From Diadophis punctatus similis (lineage: Eukaryota; Chordata; Lepidosauria; Squamata; Dipsadidae): DNA of 64,000 bases. A program made the position numbers and the translations under genes. Positions 9,842-20,874 of this stretch are shown piece by piece. The stretch's first letter is position 1. Every line of letters starts with the position of its first letter. Location: positions 12,654,280 through 12,718,279 of the forward strand of contig JALIGW010000016.1 of assembly GCA_023053685.1 (NCBI GenBank), in the 5' to 3' direction. The notes below the pieces were generated by a model that did not search any database, was not told the origin of the DNA, and worked only from the letters and a program-made list of their open reading frames with translations.

Positions 9842-9911
9842 AATGTTATATCTATGTATATTACCAACACGTACTTGACAAAAATAAATAAATAAAATAA
9901 ATAAAATAAAT

Positions 9912-10616
9912 CTGTAACAAGAACAAAGCTGGAACATTCATTGTAGTTGAAAGACACCTCTGGACAATTTGTGTCTTAACTGATGGATACTCCTGCCTGT
10001 ACTTCTGTCTGCTGGACTCTCAGGCGCATAAAAAAATCATTGTACGATTCTTGCATTTTCTATTCTCTGTCCAGCTACAAAATTGCCAATGTTCTATCAT
10101 TTTATCTTCACTGAGTTTTCAGAATTGCTTTATGAAACCTTCCTTTCATTCTAACACTGATTCTGAGCCCTCGTGGCACATCTGATAGGCAGAAGTCGAT
10201 CCTGTTCATACATTGTGCATCATGTGCAAATTCGCTTCCAAATCATCTGATCAGCTATTGAACCTGGTGGTCAGGCTTTCAAGGTGGCAGGAAGGAGCCC
10301 ACCAGGTTGGATTCAGTCCACCTCACCTGGCTCTTCATGTCATAGGAATCCGGTACACAGTTATCTTTTTTACAGTGCATAGGAAAAAAAATTAGTCTTT
10401 TAAGAGAGGATGACTGATTAAAACTAAAACTGTAAAAGAAATACTGGTTTCTATTTCTTCATTGATTTTAACTGATAAAATATAAGTCTGCTGACTTAGA
10501 AAAAGAAACAAAATCTAAATTATTTTGGTGCAATTGGCTCACCAAAAACAATTGTGCAAAGGCCCTCCTAGCCATAGTTCCTACCTTCTTGGGTAGAAAC
10601 CATGAATATTCTAGGA
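9912..10616. other. No recognised feature
   Basis: About 700 bases with no repeat or coding sequence I can name. Confidence 0.6.
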
Positions 10617-10752
10617 CAGTGTTTCCCAACCTTGGCAACTTGAAGATGTCTGGACTTCAACTCCCAGAATTCCCCAGCCAGCATTCGCTGGCTGGGGAAT
10701 TCTGGGAGTTGAAGTCCAGACATCTTCAAGTTGCCAAGGTTGGGAAACACTG
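10617..10752. mobile_element. Perfectly palindromic hAT-type MITE
   Basis: A 136-bp element made of two perfect 66-bp inverted arms and a 4-base loop ATTC. The ends are CAGTGTTTCCCAACC, and the TSD TTCTAGGA is perfect (10609-10616, 10753-10760). Its partner at 54973-55108 is equally perfect. A transcript through it would fold into a single long hairpin. Confidence 0.97.
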
Positions 10753-11120
10753 TTCTAGGAAGTTTGCCAGATTGCTGGTAAATTCTGACTGGGGCAGTAG
10801 CTTCCCATTGAGAAGTAAGATGGAACATCTCTGGTGACCCTCATATTTAGAACCATTTGATCTTGTGAGGACATTGGTGGCAAACAGCCAAATCTTGTAA
10901 TTTCATGTTAATCCGAGAATGCTTAACCAACAAAAATACAGATCTGTGCTAACACTGGCTAAAGAGCTTAGCCCAACCCTCTCAGCAAGGCGTGAGATCA
11001 TGCTCCAATTCCATGTCATCTCTTACCACTACTTCATTTCATAAGAACATCCGACCACTGTAAGGTAGTCTAATCCTATTGAAGGTGGAAACAGGTACTC
11101 TTTGAAGCAATTTAAAACTA
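10753..11120. other. No recognised feature
   Basis: About 370 bases without a supported feature. It contains one copy of the MITE TSD at its left edge and the TA target of the next element at its right edge. Confidence 0.6.
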
Positions 11121-11875
11121 CTGTATTTTTCGGAGTATAAGACGCACCTTAGTTTTGGGGGAGGAAAATAGGGGAAAACAATCTGCCTACCAGGTATTCA
11201 TCTGGCTAGCATCCTTAGTCTGGTCAGCTTCAGCACATTATTTTATCCCCTGGTTAGGACTTTAAAAAACCTTCTTCTGAGAGAGTAACAATGAAAGAGC
11301 CTGCAAGCCAGTAAGAGCTGGGAAGATCGTTAGCACCTAGTTAGGGCTAGAAAAAAACTTCTTTGGAGCAAGTAGAGCAATGAAAAAAAAACCTGCAAAG
11401 ACTTAGGGCTGGAAAAACCTTCTTCTGAGAGAGTAACAATGAAAGAGCCTGCAAGCTGGTAAGAGCTGGGAAGATAGTTAGCACCTGGTTAGGACTAGAA
11501 AAAACTTTTTTCGGAGCAGCTTCAGCACATTATTTTATACCCTGGTTAGGACTTAAAAAAACCTTCTTCTGAGAGAATAACAATGAAAGAGCCTGCAAGC
11601 CGGTAAGAGCTGGGAAGATAGTTAGCACATGGTTAGGGCTAGAAAAAATTTACTCGGAGTAAGTAGAGCAATGAAAAAAAATTCTGCAAAAACTTAGGGC
11701 TGGAAAAACATTCTTTGGAGAGTAACAATGAAAAAGCCTGCAAGGTAAGAGCTGGGAAGATCTGTTAGCACCTAGTTAGGGCTGGAAAAAAAGCTGCATT
11801 CGAAGTATAAGATGCACCCAAATTTTCAGCCACTTTTAGGGAGGAAAAAGGCGTCTTATACTCCAAAAAATACGG
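11121..11875. mobile_element. TA-flanked TIR DNA transposon, non-autonomous
   Basis: The inverted ends CTGTATTTTTCGGAG and CTCCAAAAAATACGG are flanked by TA on both sides. Subterminal TATAAGACGCACC and GGCGTCTTATA extend the TIR. TA duplication suggests the Tc1/mariner (pogo/Tigger-like) superfamily. No transposase. The interior is tandemly repeated. Confidence 0.85.
11229..11800. repeat. Internal tandem repeat, period about 144-148 bp
   Basis: A unit containing AGTAACAATGAAAGAGCCTG and TAAGAGCTGGGAAGAT recurs with starts near 11271, 11419, 11563 and 11710. Alternate units differ (one has TTCAGCACATTATTTTAT, one AGTAGAGCAATGAAAAAAA), which suggests a two-unit higher-order repeat of about 291 bp within the transposon. 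Confidence 0.9.
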
Positions 11876-11887
11876 TAGCTTTAGAGG

Positions 11888-12095
11888 GCAGTTTAGAGTA
11901 ACAGTTAAAGCCCCAGGCTTGAAAGCAGAGGACTATGAGTTCTCATCTTGTTTTAGGCATGAAGCTAGTTGGGTGACTTTGCACCAGTCGTTCTCTCTCA
12001 GCCCTTGGAAAAAGTCAATGGCAAACCATATTCACAAATAATGCCTAGAAGACATCAAGAATTTGCTGGGAGTCATGAACGACTTGGTTGAACTC
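11888..12095 (+). mobile_element. SINE with Bov-B-like 3' end (Sauria type)
   Basis: The tRNA-like head (GAGTAACAGTTAAAGCCCCA) is followed by GGTGACTTTGCACCAGTCG, ATGGCAAACCA and an ending GGGAGTCATGAACGACTTGG. The last stretch resembles the Bov-B LINE terminus that mobilises Sauria SINEs. Diverged, with no clear TSD. Confidence 0.75.
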
Positions 12096-12195
12096 TAAAT
12101 CTCTATTTTGACATGATGATATATATCTGCTGGTTCCTATTTTAAAAAAACCCTCAATATTCCCATATTCATAAATCTTTTCTTTTTGAATATTT

Positions 12196-12423
12196 CAATA
12201 GCATTAGCATTTAGACTTATAAACGACTCCCCTGTGCTTTATAGCACTCTCTAAGCAGTTTACAAATGTGAGCATATTGCCCCCAACAACTTGGGTCCTC
12301 ATTTTACCAACCTCCGGAAGATGGAAGGCTGAGTCAACCTTGAGCCGGTTAGGATTGAATTCCTGGCAGTGGGCAGAGTTAGCCTTCAATACTGCATTCT
12401 AACCACTGCGCCACCAAGGCTCT
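12196..12423 (-). mobile_element. tRNA-headed SINE with MIR/L2-like tail
   Basis: Reverse-complement copy of the 2767 SINE: the tail side starts AATAGCATTAGCATTTAGAC, the body has GGAAGATGGAAGGCTGAGTC, and the head ends ACTGCGCCACCAAGGCTC. Moderately diverged. Confidence 0.9.
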
Positions 12424-14011
12424 ATAAAATTACATGGTCCTGCTGTGAAAGAGTTAATATGCCGGTTCCCTTCAATGAGATTTTTAAAAGATAGAAAGGG
12501 GAGAAAAAAATGTGAAGTTATTGGTGAAAACCTGAAATTTACTTATGCTGCCAAGTAAATGTTCAAACAACCTTGCAACAGAAAAGTCATTGAATAAATA
12601 GATTTTTCTCTGTTTGTTTTAGGAGACAACTCAAGTTCCCAAAACAATCTCAAGAGGCAAGAAAAAGGCCTTATTAAATACTTATTTTTGTTGTACCCTG
12701 GGCCATGAATTTCTATTCATTTAAAAAAAAATCAGTGGAAATATATGAGTACACGGAAGAGGCTGAGTTCACGCTTAAACCAAGATATGCTTTGTTAAAT
12801 CAATAAAGGATGACTGCCAGGACAAGATACAAGCTTCAAGGAATCAATAGCCCCATTTTAAAATGGCTACCATGGGGAGGGTGATCTGTTCAAAATGGTT
12901 GCCTTGGAGGATGCAGCCAGTCACACAAGGAAAATCAATGGGGTTGCTCACTGTAATTTACATTTTTCTCCCAGGGTATTGTGAACCATCCCAGTCTAAC
13001 TTTTTCTTTCCCTAAAAATTGGAATAATCCCAAGCAAAACACTGGGCTGTAGCCAACTGCCATTTAAACATTTCTGCACTTTCCTTTTTTAGCTATGGTA
13101 TAGACTACTAAAACTCTCGTGTGTGTCCAATGCTTTGTAACTTTCAATTGGATGAAACGATGCATCCCAGAGCAACCACTTTTGAATCAATGTACTTCAC
13201 ATGGGATAACTCACAGGGTGATTCCAAAATCTGGAACCCATAAGACTGAAATTTGGCAAATTTGTAGCCACTTCAGTGCCACCATACCTTCCACCAACTA
13301 CACTTCCTAGAAACTCATAGGTTGCATGGTACAAGAGAAGATGGGAAGGACATATCCCCATCATCTTTCCCCCCTTCCTCTGGTTCCTAGGCCCAATAGG
13401 CTGGCATCAAGGCCCAAGAGGCAAGCAGCCATTTGGTGCTTTGGAACTGAGGCCAACATTTGAACTTTCTTAATGGTGGTGGCCAGTGAGAGAAGAAGGA
13501 GGGAGCAACTCAGATGCTTGATGGCAAGGTAGGACCGGTTGGGGGATGCTGGTAGTCAAAGGGTGGGCCCTCTTCCTTGCTGGAGGAAAGGGGCCCCTGG
13601 GGAAATGCTGGAATGGGGCGAGGGGTTCAGGTCTCCCACTGTTCCATGGGTCAAGAGTGGGAGGTGGTGGTGGTGGTGGAGGCTTCATCAGGACTCTTCT
13701 TAGGATTGTGAGGCAAGCAATGCAAGCCTCTATTATATGGAGAAAGAAGAATGACCCAATGGGTCCAGAGTTGTCTAGGATATGTCGTGAACAATTCTAA
13801 ATCAAGAGCAACATGGTGGCATATACATTTAATCAATTAATTAAATTCTAAAACTGAAAAACTGGTGATCCACCAAGGCAAAGTATCACAGCCATCCAAG
13901 GGCTTCCATTTCTACTCATCATCCATTGATTCATTCCCAAATAGAATGGAAGAGAAGGGGATACTTAAGGAGACATCATACAAGATGTATTCATTTTGCT
14001 ACCCCTTAACT
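12424..14011. other. No recognised feature; short (GGT)n
   Basis: About 1.6 kb with no gene or known repeat. A short GGTGGTGGTGGTGGTGG run at 13664-13680 produces glycine-rich or proline-rich frames that I treat as artefacts. Confidence 0.6.
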
Positions 14012-14146
14012 CAGGGGTGTCAAACTCACGTCATCACCGTGGTGTCACATGACGTCTCAGGACTTTTTCCCCATTCGCTAAACCGGGCGTGGGCGTAGCC
14101 AGCGCATGACGCATCTGGCCCATGGGTCGGGAATTTGACAGTCCTG
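14012..14146. mobile_element. hAT-type MITE, GGGGTGTCAAACTC family
   Basis: Starts CAGGGGTGTCAAACTC and ends ATTTGACAGTCCTG, with a perfect TSD CCTTAACT (14004-14011, 14147-14154). 135 bp, no coding sequence. A longer, left-truncated relative lies at 55190-55334. Confidence 0.92.
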
Positions 14147-14293
14147 CCTTAACTCATATAAGCTTGTCTTATCACTTAGTCTGCTGGCAAAGAAAGAATC
14201 AGCATGTCAAGAACAATTTTCAATGACTTAATGAGGCAACTGGGTCAACTCTGCATGTGACCAACGGATTTGGTAAATTCTTTGGAAGGTTGA

Positions 14294-14688
14294 TGTCAAC
14301 CATGAAGCCATATTGGAGCATCTTCAGGGCTACCATAGAGAGGCCAGTTGGAGCTGTGGGAACGGGACATGGAAATAGAGATAGCTGGGGACTTGTAACC
14401 AAAATAAAATTCTTTCTCCTGTGAGTGAAGGACGTTCCTACCAGGTGCTGGGGAGGCATGGACTGAAGCCATGGAGTTGGCACTATGACCCGGTTGGATC
14501 ATGTGACAGACATGTGGACTGAGGGAAAGAACTTTGGGCTTTGATTTGGGTGGGGAAAACCTCGGGTCTTTCAAAGTTGGGTTTTCACCGGCTATGCTAA
14601 TATGACATGCCTAATAAATCCATACTTTGGGGAAACCCCAGGCCTCGGAGTTTCGATTGAGTTGGGCCTGTTACTTGGAACCCTGACA
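14294..14688 (+). mobile_element. Solo LTR, family 3
   Basis: Ends TGTCAACC and AACCCTGACA. Flanks GTTGA/GTTGG match at four of five bases. A polyadenylation signal AATAAA lies near 14611, then CCTCGGAGTTT and the 3' end. The same family is at 48934-49776. 395 bp; no internal retroviral sequence next to it. Confidence 0.88.
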
Positions 14689-15749
14689 GTTGGATTAGTA
14701 GAATAATGTTTCCAGTGGAAGGGGCTACTTTGGGTAGCAAGGTCTCTCTTGGGACACTGGTTTTTAACCATTTCTCAGCTGAATTTCAACAAGTGACTTT
14801 CAGAGGTTTTGAAGACCACACATTGGGCACTTGGAGGAACATGCAAACTTCAAGTCGCCCACCCAAAAAGGCAAGCGAGCAATCAAACGTTAAATATTCA
14901 GGAGCTTCGGTTGATTTGGCATGAATATTCTGACTTTCTCTCAGTTACCCGATGAGGACAAAATAAAGGTCTATTAGGAAGAGAGAGATAAAAAAATGGT
15001 TGGGAGATGAAAAGAGCAAGAAAGAAATTGAGAAAATAAGAATAATCTATTTAATAGGATTATGAGAAGACAGAAAGGGGAAGTCAGTTATCTATCCCAG
15101 AGTGCCTAGCTGGAATATAAATATGATAGGAAAGGAGAAAGAGAAGAACAGGAAGAATTAACAGTTAATAAAATAACAAACAATTTACTAATTTAATCCA
15201 AACTATTCTTCATGGGATAAAGGGTGTATACATTATTCATTCTTGTGAGAAAGAAACATTCCAGAGAAAAAACTTTAAGGATTAGAAAAGTTCAACATAA
15301 CAGTACTGAAGGCGTTTCTGTTCAAACTCTCTCTTAAAGAAGCTGAACAGCACAACTGGATTTAAAAGACTGCAAGGATATAAAATATAAAAAGCTCATT
15401 AATCTCATCTGAGAAACTGGTGGTGGTTATTCATAATTCCAATGTCTTAACTTACATAAGGTATAAATTTATGGAATAATGCCAGTCAGAAAAATGTGCA
15501 ATAGCTAGGATAAGAGCATCAAACACTTTCATTGCTGCCCATTGTCTTTAGCTCTGCAGGAAATCAAGAAATTCCCCAATTATGACTTTCCACACTCTTT
15601 CTTCTTCTTTCCAACTAAGCAGAAGGACTGTGTGAATGATGCAATACCCACCAGGCCTCTTCCTTTTAAAAGGGAATGATTATTGTAGGGGCCATGGGTT
15701 ATTTCTCACATTAAAGCTTGTAACCGTGTTTTGGCCCATTTGTATGCTT
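14689..15749. other. No recognised feature
   Basis: About 1 kb of AT-rich sequence without a supported gene or repeat. Confidence 0.6.
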
Positions 15750-15992
15750 ATTTATTTATTAGTGAGACTTATATACCGCCTCATAGTGCAAGCACTCTCT
15801 AAGCGGTTTACACCAGTAAGCAATGTATATTTATATTGCCCCCAACAAACTGGGTTCTTATTTTACCTACCTCGGAAGGATGGAAGGCTGAGTCAACCCT
15901 GAGCCGGTGAGATTTGAACCGCTGAACTGCTGATCACAGTCAGCTAAAGTAGCCTGCAGTACTGCACTCTAACTGCTGCGCCACCTCGGCTC
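15750..15992 (-). mobile_element. tRNA-headed SINE, variant with A/T-rich LINE-like tail
   Basis: Body as in the 2767 SINE, but the 3' end reads (on the minus strand) GAGGCGGTATATAAGTCTCA followed by AATAAATAAATA instead of CTATTG repeats. The same variant is at 45428-45684. The head ends at CCACCTCGGCTC. Confidence 0.92.
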
Positions 15993-16286
15993 TATGTTGC
16001 ACTAGTATTCATGCTGCATGTGCAATTTTAAAACTTACATGGACAAATTTGGAAAGATATGAGAAAGGAAAGTAATATTTAAGGTTGTCAAATCAGAATA
16101 AAGTGTGCATAGTTTTGGTTGTTGTGTTTAAAATTGATTTGTAAAATCATTAATGCCATTCCAATTCAGTTTTGGAGAAGAAGGCCAAGCTGCTTTTTGG
16201 GGGACAGACAGAAAGGTTAACATATTATAGTTAAAAGTAGGTGAAATGACACAACTGAAGAAGTGTCATGGTGAACACATGTGTTC

Positions 16287-16439
16287 CAGTGGTGGGTTCT
16301 AAATTAGATTGCCACCGGTTCGCGTGTGCGCAATGTTTCTGCGCGTGCGCAGAAATGTCCCGGGCGGGTGGGCGGAGCCTCCCACTGCTGCCGCTACCAG
16401 TTCTAAGAACCGGTCTGAACCGGGAACAACCCACCGCTG
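16287..16439. mobile_element. hAT-type MITE, CAGTGGTGGGTTC short subfamily
   Basis: A 153-bp element from CAGTGGTGGGTTCTAAA to AACAACCCACCGCTG with perfect TSD ATGTGTTC (16279-16286, 16440-16447). It contains TTCTGCGCGTGCGCAGAAA, a near-NRF1-like palindrome. Same subfamily as 28913-29101. Confidence 0.93.
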
Positions 16440-16745
16440 ATGTGTTCAATAAAGCTAGAATCTAAAATTACCTGAGTGCAACATACTTAGAAACGCTTTA
16501 TCTTTTTAGCTATTTTCTCTCCATTCTTGAATTTCCCTTCCAATTCAAAACAGAACTAGTAAAAAAAAACATATTGAGCTTGTTTTCTCACCCTTTCTAA
16601 CTGATCAAACATCTAATTTTATCCTGGCTCTTCATCCATGGGCTATGTCTTTACTTCAATCAAAACTCAACCCCTTGCTTGTATGTGTTGATGCACATAA
16701 AAAGAGACAAAACTTCAGTCATATGATTATGATTTTAGATTTATT

Positions 16746-17213
16746 ATTAGAGTTGGAAGAGACCTTGTAGTCATCTAGTCCAACCCCTTGTTCAAGCAGG
16801 AGTTCCTACACCATTTGATGGCAGTCCAGTCTCTCCTTGAAGGTCGCAAGTGTTGGGGCTCTCACAACCTCTGGTAGCAAGCTGTTTCACTGGTTGATCG
16901 CTCTCATCGTCAGAAAGTTTCTCCTCACTTCCAGGTTGAATCTCTCCTTGGTCAGCTTCCATCCGTTATTCCTTGTTTGGCTTTCTGGTGCCATAGAGAA
17001 CAGCCTGACCCCCTCCTCTCTGTGGCATCCCCTCAAGTATTGGAACACTGCTATCATGTCACCCCTGGTCCTTCTCTTCGCCAGACTGGCCAAGCTCAGT
17101 TCCTGCAACTGCTCTTTGTATGTTTTATTTTCCAGACCCTTTATCATCCTGGTTGCTCTCTTCTGCACTTTCTCTAGAGTTTCAATGTCTTTTTTTGTAG
17201 TGTGGTGAACTAT
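16746..17213 (-). mobile_element. CR1-type LINE 3' fragment
   Basis: From the 3' end (ATTAGAGTTGGAAGAGACC) through the C-terminal reverse-transcriptase region. On the minus strand a long broken frame includes KRRTRGDMIAVFQYLRGCH and TKERFNLEVRRNFL, typical of the other copies here. No microsatellite tail remains beyond TTATTATTAG. Confidence 0.88.
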
Positions 17214-17388
17214 GTTTTCATAGCCATGCAAAAACTGACTTGGCAGTCCACATATCTGAGGGTAAGCTGCTTCAGAGAAGGGGGGCTCCAACCGAGAAGG
17301 TCTCATTATGTGGTTCTTGCAGGTAGAATTATTTTGGGGAAGGTCCCTTTCAGCAGATGTTCTCTCTCTCAACAGATGAACAGATTCA

Positions 17389-17510
17389 AGTTTATTTATT
17401 GATCATATATAGGGATCTCCCATCTCTCTCATAGAGTGACTCTGGGCAATGTACAAATAGCCAGAAAAACATAAAAGCTATATATAAATATTGTAAGAAA
17501 AGCAGTTAAA
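17389..17510 (-). mobile_element. LINE 3'-tail remnant, unassigned
   Basis: TTTATTTATTGATCATATA and GTGACTCTGGGCAATGTACA look like a reverse-complement LINE 3' UTR of the type that ends in AATAAA repeats. Too short and diverged to classify. Confidence 0.4.
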
Positions 17511-17695
17511 AACAATAATTATTTTTTTTAAAAAAATCAGAATTAAAATGTGCTTTCTATCCTCATAAAGTGAATTTGATGTGAATCGGTGAGTCCATCC
17601 ATCATATACTGGGCACTCTGAAACATTCCTGGGTATACTTGAGTAATTTGAGAGCATTTCACTGAGGCAGCCTTCATCGGCGCCATCTTGGAATC

Positions 17696-17945
17696 TACTA
17701 TCTTCTCATCGTTCCTATCACCCATCTCCTCCCACTTATGACTGTATGACTGTAACTTGTTGCTTGTATCCTTACAATTTATATTAATATTGATTGTTTC
17801 CTGATTGCTTATTTGTACCCTATGACAATCATTAAATGTTGTACCTCATGATTCTTGACAAATGTATCTTTTCTTTTATGTACACAGAGAGCATATGCAC
17901 CAAAGACAAATTCCTTGTGTGTCCAATCACACTTGGCCAATAAAG
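17696..17945 (+). mobile_element. LINE family D, 3' end
   Basis: Matches the 3' part of 23988-24592 (CACCCATCTCCTCCCACT, TTGTGTGTCCAATCACACTT, GGCCAATAAAGAATTC). Non-coding 3' region only. It runs directly into a (TATTC)n tail. Confidence 0.85.
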
Positions 17946-18008
17946 AATTCTATTCTATTCTATTCTATTCTATTCTATTCTATTCTATTCTATTCTATTC
18001 TATTCTAT
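17946..18008. repeat. (TTCTA)n microsatellite, LINE D tail
   Basis: About 12 uninterrupted TATTC units immediately after GGCCAATAAAGAATTC. Confidence 0.98.
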
Positions 18009-18829
18009 GTTAGGGACAGCCAATATATCCACCACATTTCTCCTGTAGTTTGACAATGTATTTTTCTTGGCACATGCAAAAAGTTTATTCTGAACAAACG
18101 TGGCACAACCTGATGCTTCTTTATGCTAAAAGGAAGAATTTCAAGTTGGGTGTTTTGGAGTGATATTAAAGTAAAACGCCTACTGGTTCGTTTTAAAGTC
18201 AGAAAATAAATCCTAGCTTAGAACGGGAGATTTTCAGATATGTAGGCCGTGTTTTATTTTTTCTTATTCATTTTTCCCTGGGAGCTTTTTGATAAAAAAT
18301 ATTATTGGGCTCATAGTAAAATATACTGGATCCTGAATTTTGTCAGAAATAGTAAAAGTTTGATCTCTGTATCTGATAAGAGGGCACTTCTTTTTTTTAC
18401 TCTCTTCTTTTTCTTTCTATCATTGCAGGAGTCTAACTTATTAATGCCGTAAAGCATGAAAAATTCAGTGATCAAAGCAGCACCCCAGATACGTTTTCAC
18501 TTGGGGCCTTCTCTCCTTTACCTATTCCACACAGACCCATTTTGTTCTCTGTGTGTCCTGAGGAGACACCTTCTTTTAAAAAGCTGCACTTGAGAGATCA
18601 GGAAAAGCCTTAAAACCTAGCTGTTTGATGTCTTGGATGCAGGTTATGACTCTGACAGTCTTTGCAGCCCTCATACCGTGTATGTTAAAATCAAACAACC
18701 CATTATACTGATTGGTCTTATAAGGCACCTTAAAAAAAATAGAGCAATTTTGAAGGGAGTCAGATAAGCCAATGGGCTTCAGTGATACTTATGACATAGA
18801 GATGTAAAGGAAGATAAAAAAACTTAAAA
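18009..18829. other. No recognised feature
   Basis: About 800 bases with no supported gene or repeat. The TTTTTTTACTCTCTTCTTTTTC...CATTGCAG stretch before 18430 resembles a splice acceptor, but the sequence after it meets a stop within six codons in each frame I read, so I do not call an exon. Confidence 0.5.
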
Positions 18830-20038
18830 GGATACATTATTAGGCAAAGTTTGAATTCTACAAAGGGAATAATAAGCCCAACAATTTCACCTATAGCTTC
18901 TTCCTCAGGGGCTTTTCATGTTGGAAATAATTACAACAAGAAAAATGTAATTACATATGCAGATATGATTCATTCAGATACTGTAAACAGATTGAAAATT
19001 CACCAAAAACCACTCAGAGAAGGCTGGGACATAACGTGGTTGATGTATTTACAAATAGCCAGAAAGGAAAAAGAAATAGATCTCAAGAAGGAAGGAGGGA
19101 CATTAAGAAAATAAAACAAAGTAGATTTTGAAATGTTCATACAAAGCAACACCATATAAACTTTACTTAGATAGGATATGGAGACAGAACAGATAAAAAA
19201 CTCGATGATAAAATGGATGCAAAACTTTAAGGAAAAGTCACAACACACCAGTGAGAAGAATTGTGGATTAAATCTATAAAATTTACCCCAATTAATAATC
19301 TAAAGGAAAATGTTTTACAGATGGTATACCGCTCCATCAATAATATCCAAGAAAGACAAATTATACAGTAATAAATCTTGGAAGTGTCATGAAACAGAAG
19401 GAATATTTTGCCTCATGTGGTGAACATTTAACAAAAGAAAACGCTTAAAAGTATTGGAAAGACCTTTTCCAATACTTTTAACCTACTAAAGCTTAAAAGT
19501 ATTGGAAACACATTCATACATAGTATAATGCAGGAAATCTTGGAATTTAAATTTGAAATGAACATACAACTTTTCATACCAGGCGTAATCTCAGAAAAAA
19601 ATCATGAGATATATACTGTACTTATGGCAAGAGAATAATATTTGCTCAACACTGGAAGAAAGACACAATTCCAGCAATGTGATTGGGAACTTAAACTTGA
19701 AGAATATGCAACAATGGCAAAACTAATAGAGTATATACACTATTGAAGTGTAACTATATTTAAGCAGGAATATATCCTATCCACACAAAACATCATGCAA
19801 AATATGACCACTTACATTCTGGTTTCTAAGGGGACCTAAATGGGTAGAAATACTGCGAATCATCAGAGATATAAAAAAAGAGAAGTCAAAAACGCAGTAG
19901 TCCTTTTTTATTTTCCTTCTCTTTTTCCTTTCTTCTCCTTGTGTTTTTTTAATATATATTTTAATTCTTGTCAAATTTGTTCCGTTTATCTATATTCTTC
20001 TTTCAGTGAAATATTATACAGTTTAAAATCAAAACTCA
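18830..20038 (+). mobile_element. L1 LINE ORF2 C-terminal remnant
   Basis: Broken frames contain L1 ORF2 C-terminal signatures: around 19320-19430 a W-Y-x-A-P then SNKSWKCHETEGIFCLMW (the conserved Cys-Trp-Lys-Cys and Met-Trp region), and around 19560-19740 a MAREYLL-like stretch ending EEYATMAKLIEYIHY and a stop. A pyrimidine-rich 3' region follows to about 20038. Many stops and frameshifts; dead. Confidence 0.7.
19443..19508. repeat. Local inverted and direct repeat in the L1 remnant
   Basis: TTAAAAGTATTGGAAA occurs at about 19445-19460 and again at about 19493-19508, and its inverse TTTCCAATACTTTTAA lies between them at about 19466-19481. The first pair can form a stem of about 16 bp with a short loop. 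Confidence 0.9.
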
Positions 20039-20874
20039 CTCCGTTCTGAGTCACAGTGGTTCTTTTTTTCAATATCGTGCTCAACTTTGGATGAACAAGT
20101 CAAATAATTTTATGCTTGTAATATTGTCATCCTGAATTGTAATTAATATGGGGGTCCACAACATATTTTCCCTACTGGACCCGATAGGATGGGCTGACAT
20201 TAATGGGGCAAAAACGGTTCCATTATCCTTCAGTAGAAGGTATTGTGTAATAGTAATAGGTTATTAGCAGACTAATTTTTCAAGTATCAAGAAAAGCTTG
20301 ATAACAATAAAACATATAACAGACTCAGTTACCTAAAGACTAATTAACGCTCATTACTGGATATATAAGAACTGCAACTTTGGGTCTTCTAGTAATCCAT
20401 TAACATATCCAATTGCAAGAAGCTCAGTACCTTGATATCTGCAGGATATTGCTCCCTCCTCTCTAAAGCTTTTATTCTAACATTATTTGTAAGGAAAGCA
20501 TCAACTTACCAAATAGGGTTATACATGAATTTATATACACCACATGTTTCAAGATGTGCCCCATGCAGAGAGTAGGGATCTACAGGGTAGGTATTCTCCC
20601 TGAAAAATTTATGTCCAGATTTTAAATAAATTATTTTGAATTTGCTGAAATGCACATACATTTGCTGAAATGCACAGATCAGGGATTTTACTTACAGCTG
20701 AAAATGTGTAAGTTAGTCGGGGTTGTTGATTTTTCTTTTCATAGCAAAAAGATCCTGCATGCTCAATGCGATTCCGAATTCTCCTTTGGAGCCCTTTCTG
20801 TAATTATCATGTCACAAGGAAACATTGTATAATAACACAGTTGTCTCAAAAAATTCTGCACAGACTCATTAGAC
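20039..20874. other. No recognised feature
   Basis: About 830 bases of AT-rich sequence. A short direct repeat (TTTGCTGAAATGCACA near 20643 and 20662) is the only structure noted. Confidence 0.6.

Larger units (their letters stand above)
8534..9911 (+). mobile_element. LINE family C, 3' fragment with two nested insertions
   Basis: C-terminal reverse-transcriptase remnant (peptide such as VLPVNDYFSFN) followed by the typical 3' region GGGGCGTGCATAAG and a TTGACAAAAATAAATAAATA tail. Copies are at 31180, 34214, 51607, 57766 and 61092. It resembles Jockey/CR1-superfamily LINEs, but I do not assign the clade. It is interrupted by an A-tailed insert (8670-8864) and an LTR (8915-9595), and a (TA)n tract sits near its end. 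Confidence 0.8.

Noticed and set aside
13546..13800. Glycine-rich or proline-rich small protein
   Set aside because: The composition comes from a GGT repeat; no other coding evidence on either strand.
18400..18470. Splice acceptor and exon after a pyrimidine tract ending CATTGCAG
   Set aside because: Stops occur in all frames shortly after, and no donor or conserved peptide is seen.
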